From: Candidatus Electryonea clarkiae
Lineage (GTDB): Bacteria; Electryoneota; Electryoneia; Electryoneales; Electryoneaceae
DNA: 64,000 nucleotides
Direction: 5' to 3'
Assembly (NCBI GenBank): GCA_030765455.1
Contig: JAVCCM010000073.1
Coordinates: forward strand, 1 to 64,000
Shown here: positions 8,544 to 17,549 of the stretch, one piece after another
Numbering within the stretch: the stretch's first letter is position 1
Layout of the letters: every line of letters begins with the position of its first letter
Notes under the pieces: model-generated
What the model was told of the DNA's origin: nothing
The model's input: only the letters and a program-made list of their open reading frames with translations
Databases searched by the model: none
Position numbers and translations under genes: made by a program

Positions 8544-8948
8544 CTAAGGAAAATCCAGGTTAATAACTAAATCTATGGATTCGCAAACCACCAGGTCATT
8601 GACAGATCCTCGGGTAGCTTCTACTTCAGGATGATGGGGAACGACATTTATATATGATTCATGTGTCAGCTCAGAAACACTGTAGCCGGTGATAAAACCA
8701 AAAACGAGAATTGCGACCGCTTTTAGAACCGTTCGCAGCAGGTGGTGTCTCGAGCGAGGCAATGGAATTATTTTACTTTTTACAGGTAATTCAAAGCTGC
8801 CTATTAGCTCAATATCGTCAGTTGCTTTTTGATGTTTTTTGCCGCACTCATCGCACCGCGAGATATGTGATTTGATATTTTTCGTATCGTCATCATCCAA
8901 TAGATCAAGAGAAAGCTTGAGAATAGTATCATCATCAGGATGTTTCAT
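8544..8948 (-). CDS. Zinc-finger anti-sigma factor, single-pass membrane protein
   Basis: The first 40 residues contain the anti-sigma zinc signature His28-x3-Cys32-x2-Cys35 (SHISRCDECG), preceded by the usual acidic helices. One membrane helix follows at about 69-92 (LLRTVLKAVAILVFGF), then a short extracytoplasmic tail. At 134 residues it is a typical ECF partner. Its ATG overlaps the TGA of the sigma gene by four bases, so the two are translationally coupled. Inference: it holds the neighbouring sigma factor inactive at the membrane. The signal that releases it is not visible. Confidence 0.88.
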   Translation of the reverse strand: MKHPDDDTILKLSLDLLDDDDTKNIKSHISRCDECGKKHQKATDDIELIGSFELPVKSKIIPLPRSRHHLLRTVLKAVAILVFGFITGYSVSELTHESYINVVPHHPEVEATRGSVNDLVVCESIDLVINLDFP

Positions 8949-9478
8949 TCCAGGATTCCTTTCTTACGTAAATCTTTACGGCAGTTATTTACAGCATTAA
9001 ATATCCGGGATTTCACAGTTCCAATAGGAACATCGGTAATTTTGGCAATTTCATCGTATGAATGACCACCATAAAATCTTAACACCAGGGTTTCACGCTG
9101 CCTGGCATCGAGGGAATTAATTGCCAGGGCAAGGAAACGATCTTTTTCTTCTCCAATTATTTCATCGAGGCTGCTGGGATTCACAGCCTCCGCCTCAGAA
9201 TCCAGCTCAATGAATTTGCCAAAACGTTTTTTTTCTTTCAATGCAAGATGATAAAGTATTTTCGACAGGTAAGCCTTGAGGCTGCCATCATGATGTTTTT
9301 CTTTTTTTCGAAAGATTTTGATGAATGTTTCCTGCGTCAGGTCATTAGCAGTCTCTATTGACCCGGTGATTAGAAAGGCAATTTTTACCAAATGAGGATT
9401 GTGTCCCTCGACTATCTTTCGCCAGGAGACCTCATCACCTTTTCGGGCGCTTTCAAGAATATCCCAATCAGAATTCAT
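8945..9478 (-). CDS. ECF-type RNA polymerase sigma factor
   Basis: This sigma-70 family protein has 177 residues and only regions 2 and 4. Region 2 is at about 25-90, with DLTQETFIKIFRK as the core-binding helix. Region 4 is at about 115-170, with LDARQRETLVLRFYGG and the helix-turn-helix SYDEIAKITDVPIGTVKSRI. It is coupled to the anti-sigma gene and follows the TPR-protein gene by only 22 bases, so the three probably form one transcript. The regulon is unknown. ECF operons are often autoregulated, but I could not identify a promoter motif with confidence. Confidence 0.93.
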   Translation of the reverse strand: MNSDWDILESARKGDEVSWRKIVEGHNPHLVKIAFLITGSIETANDLTQETFIKIFRKKEKHHDGSLKAYLSKILYHLALKEKKRFGKFIELDSEAEAVNPSSLDEIIGEEKDRFLALAINSLDARQRETLVLRFYGGHSYDEIAKITDVPIGTVKSRIFNAVNNCRKDLRKKGILE

Positions 9479-9500
9479 TAGATGCTCAGTAACCGTATTA

Positions 9501-10772
9501 TTATTCTATTTTATTTATATTCTCGATCTCTATGATGTCTTTTATCTCTGTGTGTTTACGCCACATTGACATCATTTCATCCTGCATCTCTCTCGGAATC
9601 AAGTCTTTAACATGTTGCTGATACCACTTGAAGAATTTGAGCTTCGTTCCAGGTTCTATGTTCTTTCCCTCATTCATGAAGACATGAATTCCATGTGCGT
9701 AATTCATCATCAGTCCTCTACCGGCATCACCTTTTTTTGAGTAGTGAAGTTTCCAACTATCCATCCCGCCGGTTCGGAAATCTTCGATCCATACTTGTCC
9801 TGAGTGTTTTAACGTTTCGACATCAGACCTGTCAAGGGGACTAACCAGCGTGACTAACCCGATATCAACTCCGTCATCTCTGTATTTGTCCACCATTGGT
9901 GATGAATAAAGTGTGTGCGAGAAATAAACCGGACGGTTTTCTTTTGCAGCCGATTGGATTATCAACGTCATCAAAGTATCACCGAAGGGACCTCCGGATG
10001 GAACAGGTTCATTCTTGTTTTTCAGTTCCTTAATAATGCGTTTTCGGAATTCTTTTAGGTCTTTGCCTGACATAAAATTCGGTAATCCTTCTTCTATCAC
10101 AACACCGGGATACCATTCTGTATTCAACAGGGATCTGTTAACGATTGAAACATCCGGTCGGAAATTCAGAATCTTTGTCAAGACCCATCCAGGATATGTA
10201 TCATTATCCCCATTGGTGTAGAGGATAGCATTTTTGTCGAGAGCTGTCAGCATATTGTAGTTGTAATCCATTACCTCTTCAGAGATAGCAGTGCCTTCAA
10301 GAAGTCTTCGTAATGCTTTGTTTGTCAATTCTTTGTCACCCTGTTCCATATATATCGTAACCAGGGAAAACCAGGGATCCATATAATCGGGGTCTAAGAG
10401 TACAGCACGTTCAAGGTAGTTTCGGGCAACATGATCATCTTCCATTCCATGCTGCCTGCAAGTTGAGAGATATAACAATGTAGGATTAGCGGGATATTTC
10501 CTGATCCCTTTTGCAAGATACTTTTCAAAATCAGGGTCACCGGCATATCTTGCTGCATACATCCAATTGCCGTAAGCATCTTCAGAGGGGAACTCTTTGT
10601 TATAAATTTTCCACAAATCAGCCAATTGAGAATACGTATCTTTATCGTAAATTACCTCACGTTTGCTGACAATTTTTTCAGGTCTCACCACATCTTTTGC
10701 CAGTGATTTCAGACTTGATGAGATTAAAAGACTAACTGTGAGAACAGTGATCAAACCTCTTTGAATGTACAT
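9501..10772 (-). CDS. Secreted TPR protein with a DUF2723-like C-terminal segment
   Basis: The N-terminus is a signal peptide (ITVLTVSLLISSSLKSLA). Residues 70-170 hold TPR-like repeats (NPTLLYLSTCRQHG; RNYLERAVLLDPDYMDPW; IYMEQGDKELTNKAL). Residues 180-225 read ILYTNGDNDTYPGWVLTKI, then FRPDVSIVNRSLLNTEWY. From memory, this closely resembles the soluble C-terminal part of DUF2723 membrane proteins of Bacteroidetes, here without their membrane domain. The C-terminal 150 residues are not recognised. The gene lies upstream of the sigma/anti-sigma pair on the same strand, suggesting a regulated envelope function. The molecular role is unknown. Confidence 0.75.
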   Translation of the reverse strand: MYIQRGLITVLTVSLLISSSLKSLAKDVVRPEKIVSKREVIYDKDTYSQLADLWKIYNKEFPSEDAYGNWMYAARYAGDPDFEKYLAKGIRKYPANPTLLYLSTCRQHGMEDDHVARNYLERAVLLDPDYMDPWFSLVTIYMEQGDKELTNKALRRLLEGTAISEEVMDYNYNMLTALDKNAILYTNGDNDTYPGWVLTKILNFRPDVSIVNRSLLNTEWYPGVVIEEGLPNFMSGKDLKEFRKRIIKELKNKNEPVPSGGPFGDTLMTLIIQSAAKENRPVYFSHTLYSSPMVDKYRDDGVDIGLVTLVSPLDRSDVETLKHSGQVWIEDFRTGGMDSWKLHYSKKGDAGRGLMMNYAHGIHVFMNEGKNIEPGTKLKFFKWYQQHVKDLIPREMQDEMMSMWRKHTEIKDIIEIENINKIE

Positions 10773-10950
10773 TTCTCCTCCTTATAGGCAGTTTTTTCAG
10801 CTTGCCTGAGTATTTTCGATAATTAGCGAGTAATTTCCAAGCCCATTAACGTTTGATACTCAACAGGAATTATAACTCACTTATTATTATAATCCTGTTT
10901 GGACAGATTTGTTCATTCTCCCGGAGATTTCTTTCCAGGATCGTGGAAAT

Positions 10951-10980
10951 AAAAAAATACCCTGACTTAACATCAGGGTA
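10951..10980 (-). terminator. Rho-independent terminator of the dtxR-type gene
   Basis: On the minus strand, TACCCTGA and TCAGGGTA pair in an 8-base stem, followed by seven consecutive T residues (read as A at 10951-10957). It lies 69 bases after the regulator's stop and also separates it from the TPR-sigma operon. Confidence 0.85.
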
Positions 10981-11048
10981 CAATAATATTAGCTATTACA
11001 ATTTTTTGTAATAGAAAAAAACGGCTGAATTCGATAAAGATTAAAAGA

Positions 11049-11738
11049 TTATTGAGTCTTTCTGCCTTTTTTCTCTTTCGGCGCGACCCATAGTAATGCT
11101 GCCAAAGATGAATCCAGTTTTATGTCCTTACTGTCAATCTTTGCACCAATGGTTCCATTATCAGCATCTTTTGTCTTAGTGATCTTCACACCGGGATGCG
11201 CACCAACCTTAAGGAGGTCTCCAAGAAGTTTGCGATCGCGATTATCTATTCTGCGGAGTGTCGCAATCTGACCAACCTTAAGCTTTGTCAGGGGGATATA
11301 ATGCATCTCGGGCATGCTGCCGTTCTCATCAGGAATAGGATCACCATGTGGATCAAAAGCCGGATGTACGAGCTTGGAGTCGATTCTTTTCATCAGATCA
11401 TCAGTAACAGCGTGCTCCAAAGATTGTACTGCATCGTGTACATCTTCCAGCTTATATTCAAGGAATTCCACCAGGAATGTTTCCAGCAGACGATGCCGAC
11501 GGATCAGTCGAACTGCAATTTCACGACCGGCGGCTGTAAGCGAGGATGGACGATAACGTTTATAGTTTATCCAGCCGCGTAGATTTAACCGTCGAAGCAT
11601 TCCAGTTACTGAAGGTGGTTTGACACCGAATACCTTTGCTAAATAGCTTGTTCCTGCCCTGGTTCCTTCGAACTCAAGCCGGAATAGGGTCAGCAGATAC
11701 TCTTCTGCCGAGGATGAGATTTTTTTTGTTTTACGCAT
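11049..11738 (-). CDS. DtxR/MntR-family metal-dependent transcriptional repressor
   Basis: This is a Fe(II)- or Mn(II)-dependent repressor of 229 residues. Residues 8-70 form the winged helix (AEEYLLTLFRLE, then SYLAKVFGVKPPSVTGMLRR). Residues 75-145 form the metal-binding and dimerisation domain, with candidate ligands in RRHRLLETFL (His82), HDAVQSLEHAV (His101, Glu108, His109) and HPAFDPHGDPIP. Residues 150-225 form an SH3-like FeoA domain. It is transcribed away from lptF. AAGGA lies 8 bases upstream of the ATG. Whether it senses iron or manganese cannot be decided from the sequence. A self-operator may lie in the divergent region (see 11750-11800). Confidence 0.92.
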   Translation of the reverse strand: MRKTKKISSSAEEYLLTLFRLEFEGTRAGTSYLAKVFGVKPPSVTGMLRRLNLRGWINYKRYRPSSLTAAGREIAVRLIRRHRLLETFLVEFLEYKLEDVHDAVQSLEHAVTDDLMKRIDSKLVHPAFDPHGDPIPDENGSMPEMHYIPLTKLKVGQIATLRRIDNRDRKLLGDLLKVGAHPGVKITKTKDADNGTIGAKIDSKDIKLDSSLAALLWVAPKEKKGRKTQ

Positions 11739-11749
11739 GTTTTTGTCCT

Positions 11750-11800
11750 TGTCTAATATATGTTTGTAGTATTTAGGATGGCTTAATTTATTGTCTAATT
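11750..11800. promoter_or_regulatory. Two direct copies of TGTCTAATWT in the dtxR/lptF divergent region
   Basis: TGTCTAATA at 11750-11758 and TGTCTAATT at 11792-11800 lie 42 bases apart, four helical turns, just upstream of the repressor gene. The spacing would put bound dimers on the same face. The region is AT-rich and the motif is not a recognised metal box, so this is only a candidate operator. Confidence 0.25.
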
Positions 11801-11931
11801 TATACTATCGCAAGAGTTTTAACAAAACTCACAGAGTCAAAACAACTTGAAACCTGAGTAGTATTTTAATTGTCATAACTTATGTACCTTCAAACAAATG
11901 ATATGTTCCATAGTCCGGAGTTTAGACATAA

Positions 11932-13290
11932 GTGAAGCTCATAGACCGATATATAATTCGTGAATTGATAGCGCCTTTCTTCATAAGTGTTTCGCTGATC
12001 ATGCTGCTTTTCACCCTGAACCTCGCTTTTCGTATGTTAGGCAGAATAGTTGGTCAGGGTTTACCGCCGATGGTAATCCTCGAGTTTTTCTTTCTGAATC
12101 TTGCCTGGATTTTGACACTCGCTGTTCCAATGAGTGTTTTAGTCGCCAGCCTGATGGCGTTCGGACGCCTGGCCGGTGACTTCGAGATAGTAGCTCTTAA
12201 AGCAGCAGGAATAAGCCTGATCAGAATGATCATACCGGCAATAGCTGCATCAATAGTCGTAGGTGCATTTTCATTATATTTTCAGGATAAGATACTTCCT
12301 GATTATAACCATCGTAATAAATTGCTTACAATTTCAATTCGGAGGAAAAAACCAAGTATAGCTATCAAGGATGGTATTTTTACACGCGATCTTCCAAAGC
12401 AAACCCTGCTCGTCGGTTCTCAAGATCCATCAAAAGATATGCTTCACTCAATTACAATCTTTGATGATTCTGATCAGAAAAAACCTTCCACAGTGGTCGC
12501 AGACAGCGGCAGACTTAGTTTTGTCGATAGCCTGGGGATGTATCAGTTTCGCTTGTTCTCAGGTGAAATTCATCAGTTGGAGCGTACAGATCCTTCGGGA
12601 TATGAAATCCTCTCATTTGAAGAGGCAATATTCCGTTTTAACGCTGAGAATCAACTGTTAAAACGTCGTGAAAGCGGATACAGGGGAGATCGTGAGCTTG
12701 GGCTTGGAGATCTGAAGAAACGAATAGATGATCTGAAAAACCGTAAAGACGTTGTCCGACATCAAAAGCAGATAAACCGTTACAAGGTGGAATATCATAA
12801 GAAATATGCAATTTCGTTTGCGGTGATAGTTTTTGTGCTTATTGGCGCTCCCCTTGGAGTCAAATTACATAAGGGTGGTCTCGGGATTTCAGCAGGAATG
12901 TCGATTTTCTTTTTTCTATTGTATTGGACTTTTCTTATCGGTGGTGAGGATATTGCCGACAGGGGGCTGGTGGATCCGTGGATAGCAATGTGGGCGCCAA
13001 ATATGCTGCTATTTATTTTTGGATTTATTCTCATAAGACTGGAAATGCAGCAGCATCTGGTGATCAACTTCGGCTGGAGGCGAAAGAATGAATATGATGC
13101 AAGAGATACTGAAGACTGGAAGATAAGCCCGGATAGAATAGAAGAATATGCAAGGATAGAATCTGAAAAGTATTCCGGAAGTGTTGTTAGAGGGTCGCAG
13201 GACTCTCGAGATCAGCTATCTAAACGAAATGATAATGTTGATATTTCCGTAAATGACAATGAAGTAACAGGAAATGATGATGATCATTGA
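11932..13290 (+). CDS. lptF: LptF-type permease of the LPS export ABC transporter
   Basis: This inner-membrane protein of the YjgP/YjgQ family pairs with LptG and, with the LptB ATPase, moves lipopolysaccharide from the inner membrane to the periplasmic bridge. Three membrane helices (about 12-125) are followed by a periplasmic jelly-roll domain (about 135-280). Three more helices follow at about 290-375 (YAISFAVIVFVLIGAPLGV; ISAGMSIFFFLLYWTFLIG; WAPNMLLFIFGFILI). The family motif IDRYIIRELIAPF is at the N-terminus. A hydrophilic C-terminal tail of about 75 residues extends beyond the usual end. The start is GTG. The last 17 bases overlap lptG, so the two are coupled. LptB is not in the window. 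Confidence 0.92.
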   Translation: MKLIDRYIIRELIAPFFISVSLIMLLFTLNLAFRMLGRIVGQGLPPMVILEFFFLNLAWILTLAVPMSVLVASLMAFGRLAGDFEIVALKAAGISLIRMIIPAIAASIVVGAFSLYFQDKILPDYNHRNKLLTISIRRKKPSIAIKDGIFTRDLPKQTLLVGSQDPSKDMLHSITIFDDSDQKKPSTVVADSGRLSFVDSLGMYQFRLFSGEIHQLERTDPSGYEILSFEEAIFRFNAENQLLKRRESGYRGDRELGLGDLKKRIDDLKNRKDVVRHQKQINRYKVEYHKKYAISFAVIVFVLIGAPLGVKLHKGGLGISAGMSIFFFLLYWTFLIGGEDIADRGLVDPWIAMWAPNMLLFIFGFILIRLEMQQHLVINFGWRRKNEYDARDTEDWKISPDRIEEYARIESEKYSGSVVRGSQDSRDQLSKRNDNVDISVNDNEVTGNDDDH

Positions 13291-14350
13291 TCGATATGTA
13301 GCGAAACGTTTTTTTCAGTTTTTCATGCTTGCAACTATAGCATCCCTTGCAATTTACCTGGTTGTAGATCCTGTCGAAAACCTCGATAAGTTTCTGGATA
13401 AAGGTGTTTCTAAGAAAGACATTGTCCGGTATTACATTCTATATGTTCCCTATATCCTGTATCTTGTTTATCCGGTTGCCATGTTGCTTGCGACAATGTT
13501 CTGTATCGGTGGTTTGACTTCTCTGAACGAATTACTTGCCATGACCGCCTCCGGAATTCCATTACACCGGCATCTATTCACCCTGATTTTTATCAGTTTC
13601 ATAATGAGTATGGGAGCATATTATTTTGGTGAAAATATCGTGCCCTATACAAACAAGGAAAGGCTCGCTATCTGGCGGCATCAGGTGAAAGGAAAACAAG
13701 ACTGGAGAATGCTTGACCAGGGACAGGTATATCTTCAGGTTGGACGCGGAGAAGTATTGCATCTCGACTTGTACCAACCTAAAACGCTCATCGGTTATGG
13801 AGTTGATTTATATTACCTTGAAAATAGCAGAATAAAGAAACGAATCAGTGCAAAGAGTATGTCCTGGGATGGAACCGAGTGGATATTCCGTGATACATAT
13901 TTAAGAACATTTGAGACTGACGATGAGGTTGTAGAGTTTTCGGAACGCTATAGTCCGGAATTAGGGATTGCACCTGAACAACTTGTCGAATTAAAAATTG
14001 AACCTGAAGAAATGGGACTGCGAGAGCTCCGTAATTTTGTTGACCGTATAATCGAAACCGGCGGCAGGGCAGACCGGTGGATAGTTGACATCCACAGTAA
14101 AGTCGCATTACCCTTTGCTGCCTGTATCATCGTGCTTTTTGGAGTACCGGTGTCTGCCGTCCGCAGGAGAAGCGGCGTGATTTTTGGGGTAACCATAAGT
14201 CTTTTGATATCTTTCCTGTATTTTGGAATGATGCAGGCAGGAAAAGTCCTTGGCTACAAGGAGTTGATTGATCCATGGTTGGCGGCATGGATGGGAAATA
14301 TCATCTTTTTTATAGTGGGTTTCTTTCTTTATCTTCGAGCACCGAAATAA
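13274..14350 (+). CDS. lptG: LptG-type permease of the LPS export ABC transporter
   Basis: This is the partner of LptF with the same architecture in 358 residues. It has an N-terminal IIDRYVAKRFFQFF motif, helices at about 12-120, a periplasmic beta domain at about 130-265 and three C-terminal helices (FAACIIVLFGVPVSAV; GVTISLLISFLYFGMM; GNIIFFIVGFFLYL). The start overlaps lptF, and three ATG codons in a row make the exact initiation codon uncertain. Assignment as LptG rather than a second LptF rests on gene order. Function is inferred from the family. Confidence 0.9.
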   Translation: MMMIIDRYVAKRFFQFFMLATIASLAIYLVVDPVENLDKFLDKGVSKKDIVRYYILYVPYILYLVYPVAMLLATMFCIGGLTSLNELLAMTASGIPLHRHLFTLIFISFIMSMGAYYFGENIVPYTNKERLAIWRHQVKGKQDWRMLDQGQVYLQVGRGEVLHLDLYQPKTLIGYGVDLYYLENSRIKKRISAKSMSWDGTEWIFRDTYLRTFETDDEVVEFSERYSPELGIAPEQLVELKIEPEEMGLRELRNFVDRIIETGGRADRWIVDIHSKVALPFAACIIVLFGVPVSAVRRRSGVIFGVTISLLISFLYFGMMQAGKVLGYKELIDPWLAAWMGNIIFFIVGFFLYLRAPK

Positions 14351-14423
14351 AGCAATTAAGAATTTTGTATCTTTCTGGTTTTGTACTTTCAAACTTTTAT
14401 ATATTTTCAGAGCGGGTATTAGA

Positions 14424-14975
14424 ATGGAATTCATAAAAACATCAATTGAAGGTATGTTTGTCGTTGTTCCGCAAGTATTTTCCGACGAACGTGGTTTTTT
14501 TATGGAAACTTATCACGTTGGAAAATTTGCCGCAAATGGTATCGATCTGTCATTTGTACAGGATAATCACAGCCATTCCACCAGTGGTGTGCTTCGTGGG
14601 CTGCATTATCAACTGCATCATCCCCAGGGAAAATTGATACGTGTGATGCACGGCGAGGTTTTCGACGTGGGCGTTGATATTAGAAAAGGTTCCCCGACCT
14701 TCGGAAAATGGCACGGTGAGATTCTGTCCGGCGAAAACAAATTGATGCTGTATCTTCCTCCCGGTATTGCTCATGGCTTTTGTGTCCTGTCTGAAGAAGT
14801 AGATTTCCTATATAAATGCACCGATTTGTATAGCCCGGAAGATGATCGCGGTCTGATTTGGAATGACCCATCCATTGGGATTGACTGGCGTATAACAAAT
14901 CCGATTCTTTCAAAAAAGGATCAGCAGAATCCAGGCCTGGGCGAAATTGAACTTCCTTCATACATGCAAACGTAG
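14424..14975 (+). CDS. rfbC: dTDP-4-dehydrorhamnose 3,5-epimerase (RmlC)
   Basis: This enzyme converts dTDP-4-keto-6-deoxyglucose to dTDP-4-keto-rhamnose on the way to dTDP-L-rhamnose for LPS or other glycans. The cupin fold has full family motifs: DERGFFMETY, FVQDNHSHSTSGVLRGLHYQ, GEVFDVGVDIRKGSPTFGKW, YLPPGIAHGF and YSPEDDRGLIWNDP. His61 and Tyr130 fit the catalytic pair, and Asp166 the residue that supports it. The length of 183 is standard. It lies 73 bases after lptG, which fits envelope-glycan supply. RmlA, RmlB and RmlD are not in the window. Confidence 0.95.
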   Translation: MEFIKTSIEGMFVVVPQVFSDERGFFMETYHVGKFAANGIDLSFVQDNHSHSTSGVLRGLHYQLHHPQGKLIRVMHGEVFDVGVDIRKGSPTFGKWHGEILSGENKLMLYLPPGIAHGFCVLSEEVDFLYKCTDLYSPEDDRGLIWNDPSIGIDWRITNPILSKKDQQNPGLGEIELPSYMQT

Positions 14976-15148
14976 ATACTGTGTGGGGAGAGCGTAAGCG
15001 GTGCTTGCGTCTTTCGCTGTCAGATTGCCATATTTGGTTTTTTAAGCGGGTAATCCTGCATTCAGGGTGAGAGAGCAAAATTTGTAAATGAAGGCAGGCA
15101 TAAAATATAACATCAGTACGCTGAAAATTTGACTCATTTGGAGACGTT

Positions 15149-15625
15149 GTGATAGCGAAAGAAACTGTAATTTCCCACAAATGGCAGAAACGTTTTATCG
15201 ACCTTGCACGTTTTTGGGCACAATTCATGACTTGCGACCGGGCACATGTAGGCGCTGTAATTGTTCGGGATAAACGTGTGATTGCATCTGGATACGGTGG
15301 TGCACCATCAGGAAGCCACACCTGTGATCAGGTAGGACATGCAATATTCAAAGGCCATTGTGTCCGAACGGTTCATGCTGAAATGAATGCTATTGCCCAG
15401 GCAGCTCGATTTGGGCCATCAGTAGATGGATGCGATATTTACTGTACCTTGATGCCATGCTGGAATTGTGCTAAAATGATCTCAGCCGTTGGAATTGCAA
15501 GAGTTTACTACGAAGATGTCTATCATCCGGAAGAGTGGGATTTCTATAAACCGCTATATGAGAATCTCAAAACTCTCTTTATTCGGCTCGAAAGCCCACC
15601 TGAGACAACCGGAGCCGCTAAATAA
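15149..15625 (+). CDS. dCMP/cytidine deaminase family protein, likely deoxycytidylate deaminase
   Basis: The protein would deaminate dCMP to dUMP, supplying thymidylate synthesis. The zinc site is intact: His77-Ala-Glu79 (CVRTVHAEMNAI) and Cys104-x2-Cys107 (MPCWNCAKM). GSHTCDQVGHAIFKGHCVRT before the active site is the second zinc or substrate loop seen in dCMP deaminases and ComEB. The 158-residue length fits. The start is GTG at 15149, preceded by GGAGA at about 15140. Sequence alone does not separate it from the competence-associated ComEB annotation, which is the same family. Confidence 0.9.
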   Translation: MIAKETVISHKWQKRFIDLARFWAQFMTCDRAHVGAVIVRDKRVIASGYGGAPSGSHTCDQVGHAIFKGHCVRTVHAEMNAIAQAARFGPSVDGCDIYCTLMPCWNCAKMISAVGIARVYYEDVYHPEEWDFYKPLYENLKTLFIRLESPPETTGAAK

Positions 15626-15753
15626 AATATGCAACATCTTGATGGATTTGGCATCGAATAGAAAGAACTGTGAAAGTAAAATATGTAATAACCCTGTGCT
15701 GAATGTATTTACATAGGTTAAGTGATAGAGAAACATGTTAGTTAGGATACAGA

Positions 15754-15960
15754 ATGCCGACTTATACATATAAATGCGATGATTGCGATTACGAGTTTGA
15801 TCTCTTCCATTCAATTTCAGATACGAGCGAAAAAATCTGCCCCAAATGCGACAAGTCCGCGAACAGATTTTACGGTGAGTGCGCCGGTATTGGTGTTAGC
15901 CGTAGTGGATTATCTTCATCTCCACCTCCTCCACCCGCAGTGCATTCAGGATTTGGCTGA
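15754..15960 (+). CDS. FmdB-family zinc-ribbon protein
   Basis: This small 68-residue protein begins MPTYTYKCDDCDYEFDL. The zinc knuckles are Cys8-x2-Cys11 and Cys29-x2-Cys32 (ICPKCDK). A glycine- and proline-rich tail ends in HSGFG. This is the FmdB/CxxC_CxxC_SSSS putative regulatory family. The function is unknown despite the name. It converges on the MFS gene, with 44 bases between the stops. Confidence 0.88.
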   Translation: MPTYTYKCDDCDYEFDLFHSISDTSEKICPKCDKSANRFYGECAGIGVSRSGLSSSPPPPPAVHSGFG

Positions 15961-16004
15961 GCCGCCTGCTAATAGTCCCGAGTTTCGGGAAAACAAAACT
16001 TAGA

Positions 16005-17240
16005 TTATACTGCTTTAGATGTTGCTGGTATTCGTATCTTTAAACAAATGAAGAAACCTGCAAATGCAATAACGCCTGCTAAAATAAATACCCAGCGGTA
16101 TCCGTACGCTTCCCAGATATATCCTGAAAGCACCGGCAAAGACATTGCAACCACATGATCGATTGTGATTCCCATTGAGATTGTAGGTGTAATATCTGAG
16201 GGATCGTCGGCAATTTTCTGTAAATATGTTGTTCGGGCGATGCGAAGAGCGAAAAGAATATTATCAATGATATAGGCAGCATATAGCGCATATAATGCCC
16301 AGGGTAAAGCCAGGAAATCAGACGCAAAGGCATAGGTCAGACAGACTAATATGAGGATGATTTCATCGGCAGCAAGCACAGTTCGTTCACCGAGTATATC
16401 TATGACTTCTCCAAGCAATGGTCTAAGAATTACACCCAGGGTTGCCGAGATGAAAAAAAGAAGCGCGATTGTGGATACCGGAACACTATATATTGAGACC
16501 AACACCCATGCGCCAAATGCCAGGAATATCTGTTTTCGTATGCCGAACAAAGCGCTGATGGCATAAAAGATTCCATATTTCTTTTTCAACACAATTTTTC
16601 TGGATGGAGGATCGCTCTTGCCGATGGAAAGCTTGAGGTAGAATATCCCGGCAATAAAAGCACACCCAGCGGCGATAGAATAGAAAATATCATACCGGTC
16701 ACCAAAAACTTTCGCCAGGAGGAATATAAGTCCGACTCCGATAATAGTGCCCAGGTTCCTCGCTCCGCCGAACTGACCCAGCCGTTTGCCTTCATTTCCG
16801 GTCTTCGCCAGCTTCAACCCAATGGGACCCTCGACCGCAAAAATGATATGATCTCCAAGTGACCAGACAATAATCCAGACTACGAGGAGAGTTATCCCAG
16901 GTGAAAAGTATGCAAGACCAAGGGCTCCCAATGCAGTCGCCAGCATCGCCGCCGCTCCCATCTGTGTCTCTCTCATAACAACCAGCAACGCACCTGCAAC
17001 AAACATCATGAGAAAACCGGGTAGTTCACGTGGAAACTCAACCCAGCCGCGAGCTTCAGCACCGAGATTGTGAACATCAGCCAGGTAGTTGTTCAAAGTA
17101 GCCATGAAGATTCCACTGGCAGCTCCGAAAAAAAGAGTCGCTATAAGCGCTTTCTTCAATTCTGTACGATGTGACCAACCGGCAGGCGGTAACTTTTCGC
17201 TTTTTTCAACAGGGAGTGGTGATGGAATTGGATCGTGCAA
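16005..17240 (-). CDS. Major facilitator superfamily permease
   Basis: This inner-membrane transporter of 411 residues has about 12 hydrophobic segments in two halves. A charged cytoplasmic loop near residues 205-230 (KSDPPSRKIVLKKKYG) separates them. Recognisable MFS features are GNEGKRLGQFGGARNLGTI in the first half and RWVFILAGVIAFAG in the last helix. The substrate cannot be assigned. The start appears to be TTG (17240-17238), with AAGGT upstream on the minus strand. It is monocistronic between an upstream promoter region and the convergent FmdB gene. Confidence 0.87.
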   Translation of the reverse strand: MHDPIPSPLPVEKSEKLPPAGWSHRTELKKALIATLFFGAASGIFMATLNNYLADVHNLGAEARGWVEFPRELPGFLMMFVAGALLVVMRETQMGAAAMLATALGALGLAYFSPGITLLVVWIIVWSLGDHIIFAVEGPIGLKLAKTGNEGKRLGQFGGARNLGTIIGVGLIFLLAKVFGDRYDIFYSIAAGCAFIAGIFYLKLSIGKSDPPSRKIVLKKKYGIFYAISALFGIRKQIFLAFGAWVLVSIYSVPVSTIALLFFISATLGVILRPLLGEVIDILGERTVLAADEIILILVCLTYAFASDFLALPWALYALYAAYIIDNILFALRIARTTYLQKIADDPSDITPTISMGITIDHVVAMSLPVLSGYIWEAYGYRWVFILAGVIAFAGFFICLKIRIPATSKAV

Positions 17241-17549
17241 TCGAGATACCTTGTAATTTATTAACTATAGAAATTGAGGAAGGCAATATACTAATATGAA
17301 AAGGATTATTACTCGACTTTTCAATAAAAGAATCGAGGCGCAGTTTCATTTCTCCTTAATTCAAGAGACTGAGTACTGACAAGATTTTTAAAATTCATTT
17401 ATATGAAAATCTTGTAGGATATGTAGATTCTTCTTTTTCTATAACATTGTCGATTGTGTTCCAGTTGCATATTGCTCAACCTTTATTCATCGCCTACCTT
17501 TTCTAAGTTATAGACGAAATCGTTTTATCAATTGATACATGGCTTGAGT
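17241..17549. other. Divergent intergenic region between MFS gene and rarA
   Basis: About 300 AT-rich bases separate the divergently transcribed MFS and rarA genes, so it should hold both promoters. I could not place specific -35/-10 pairs with confidence. I see no coding sequence or strong hairpin. Confidence 0.5.
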
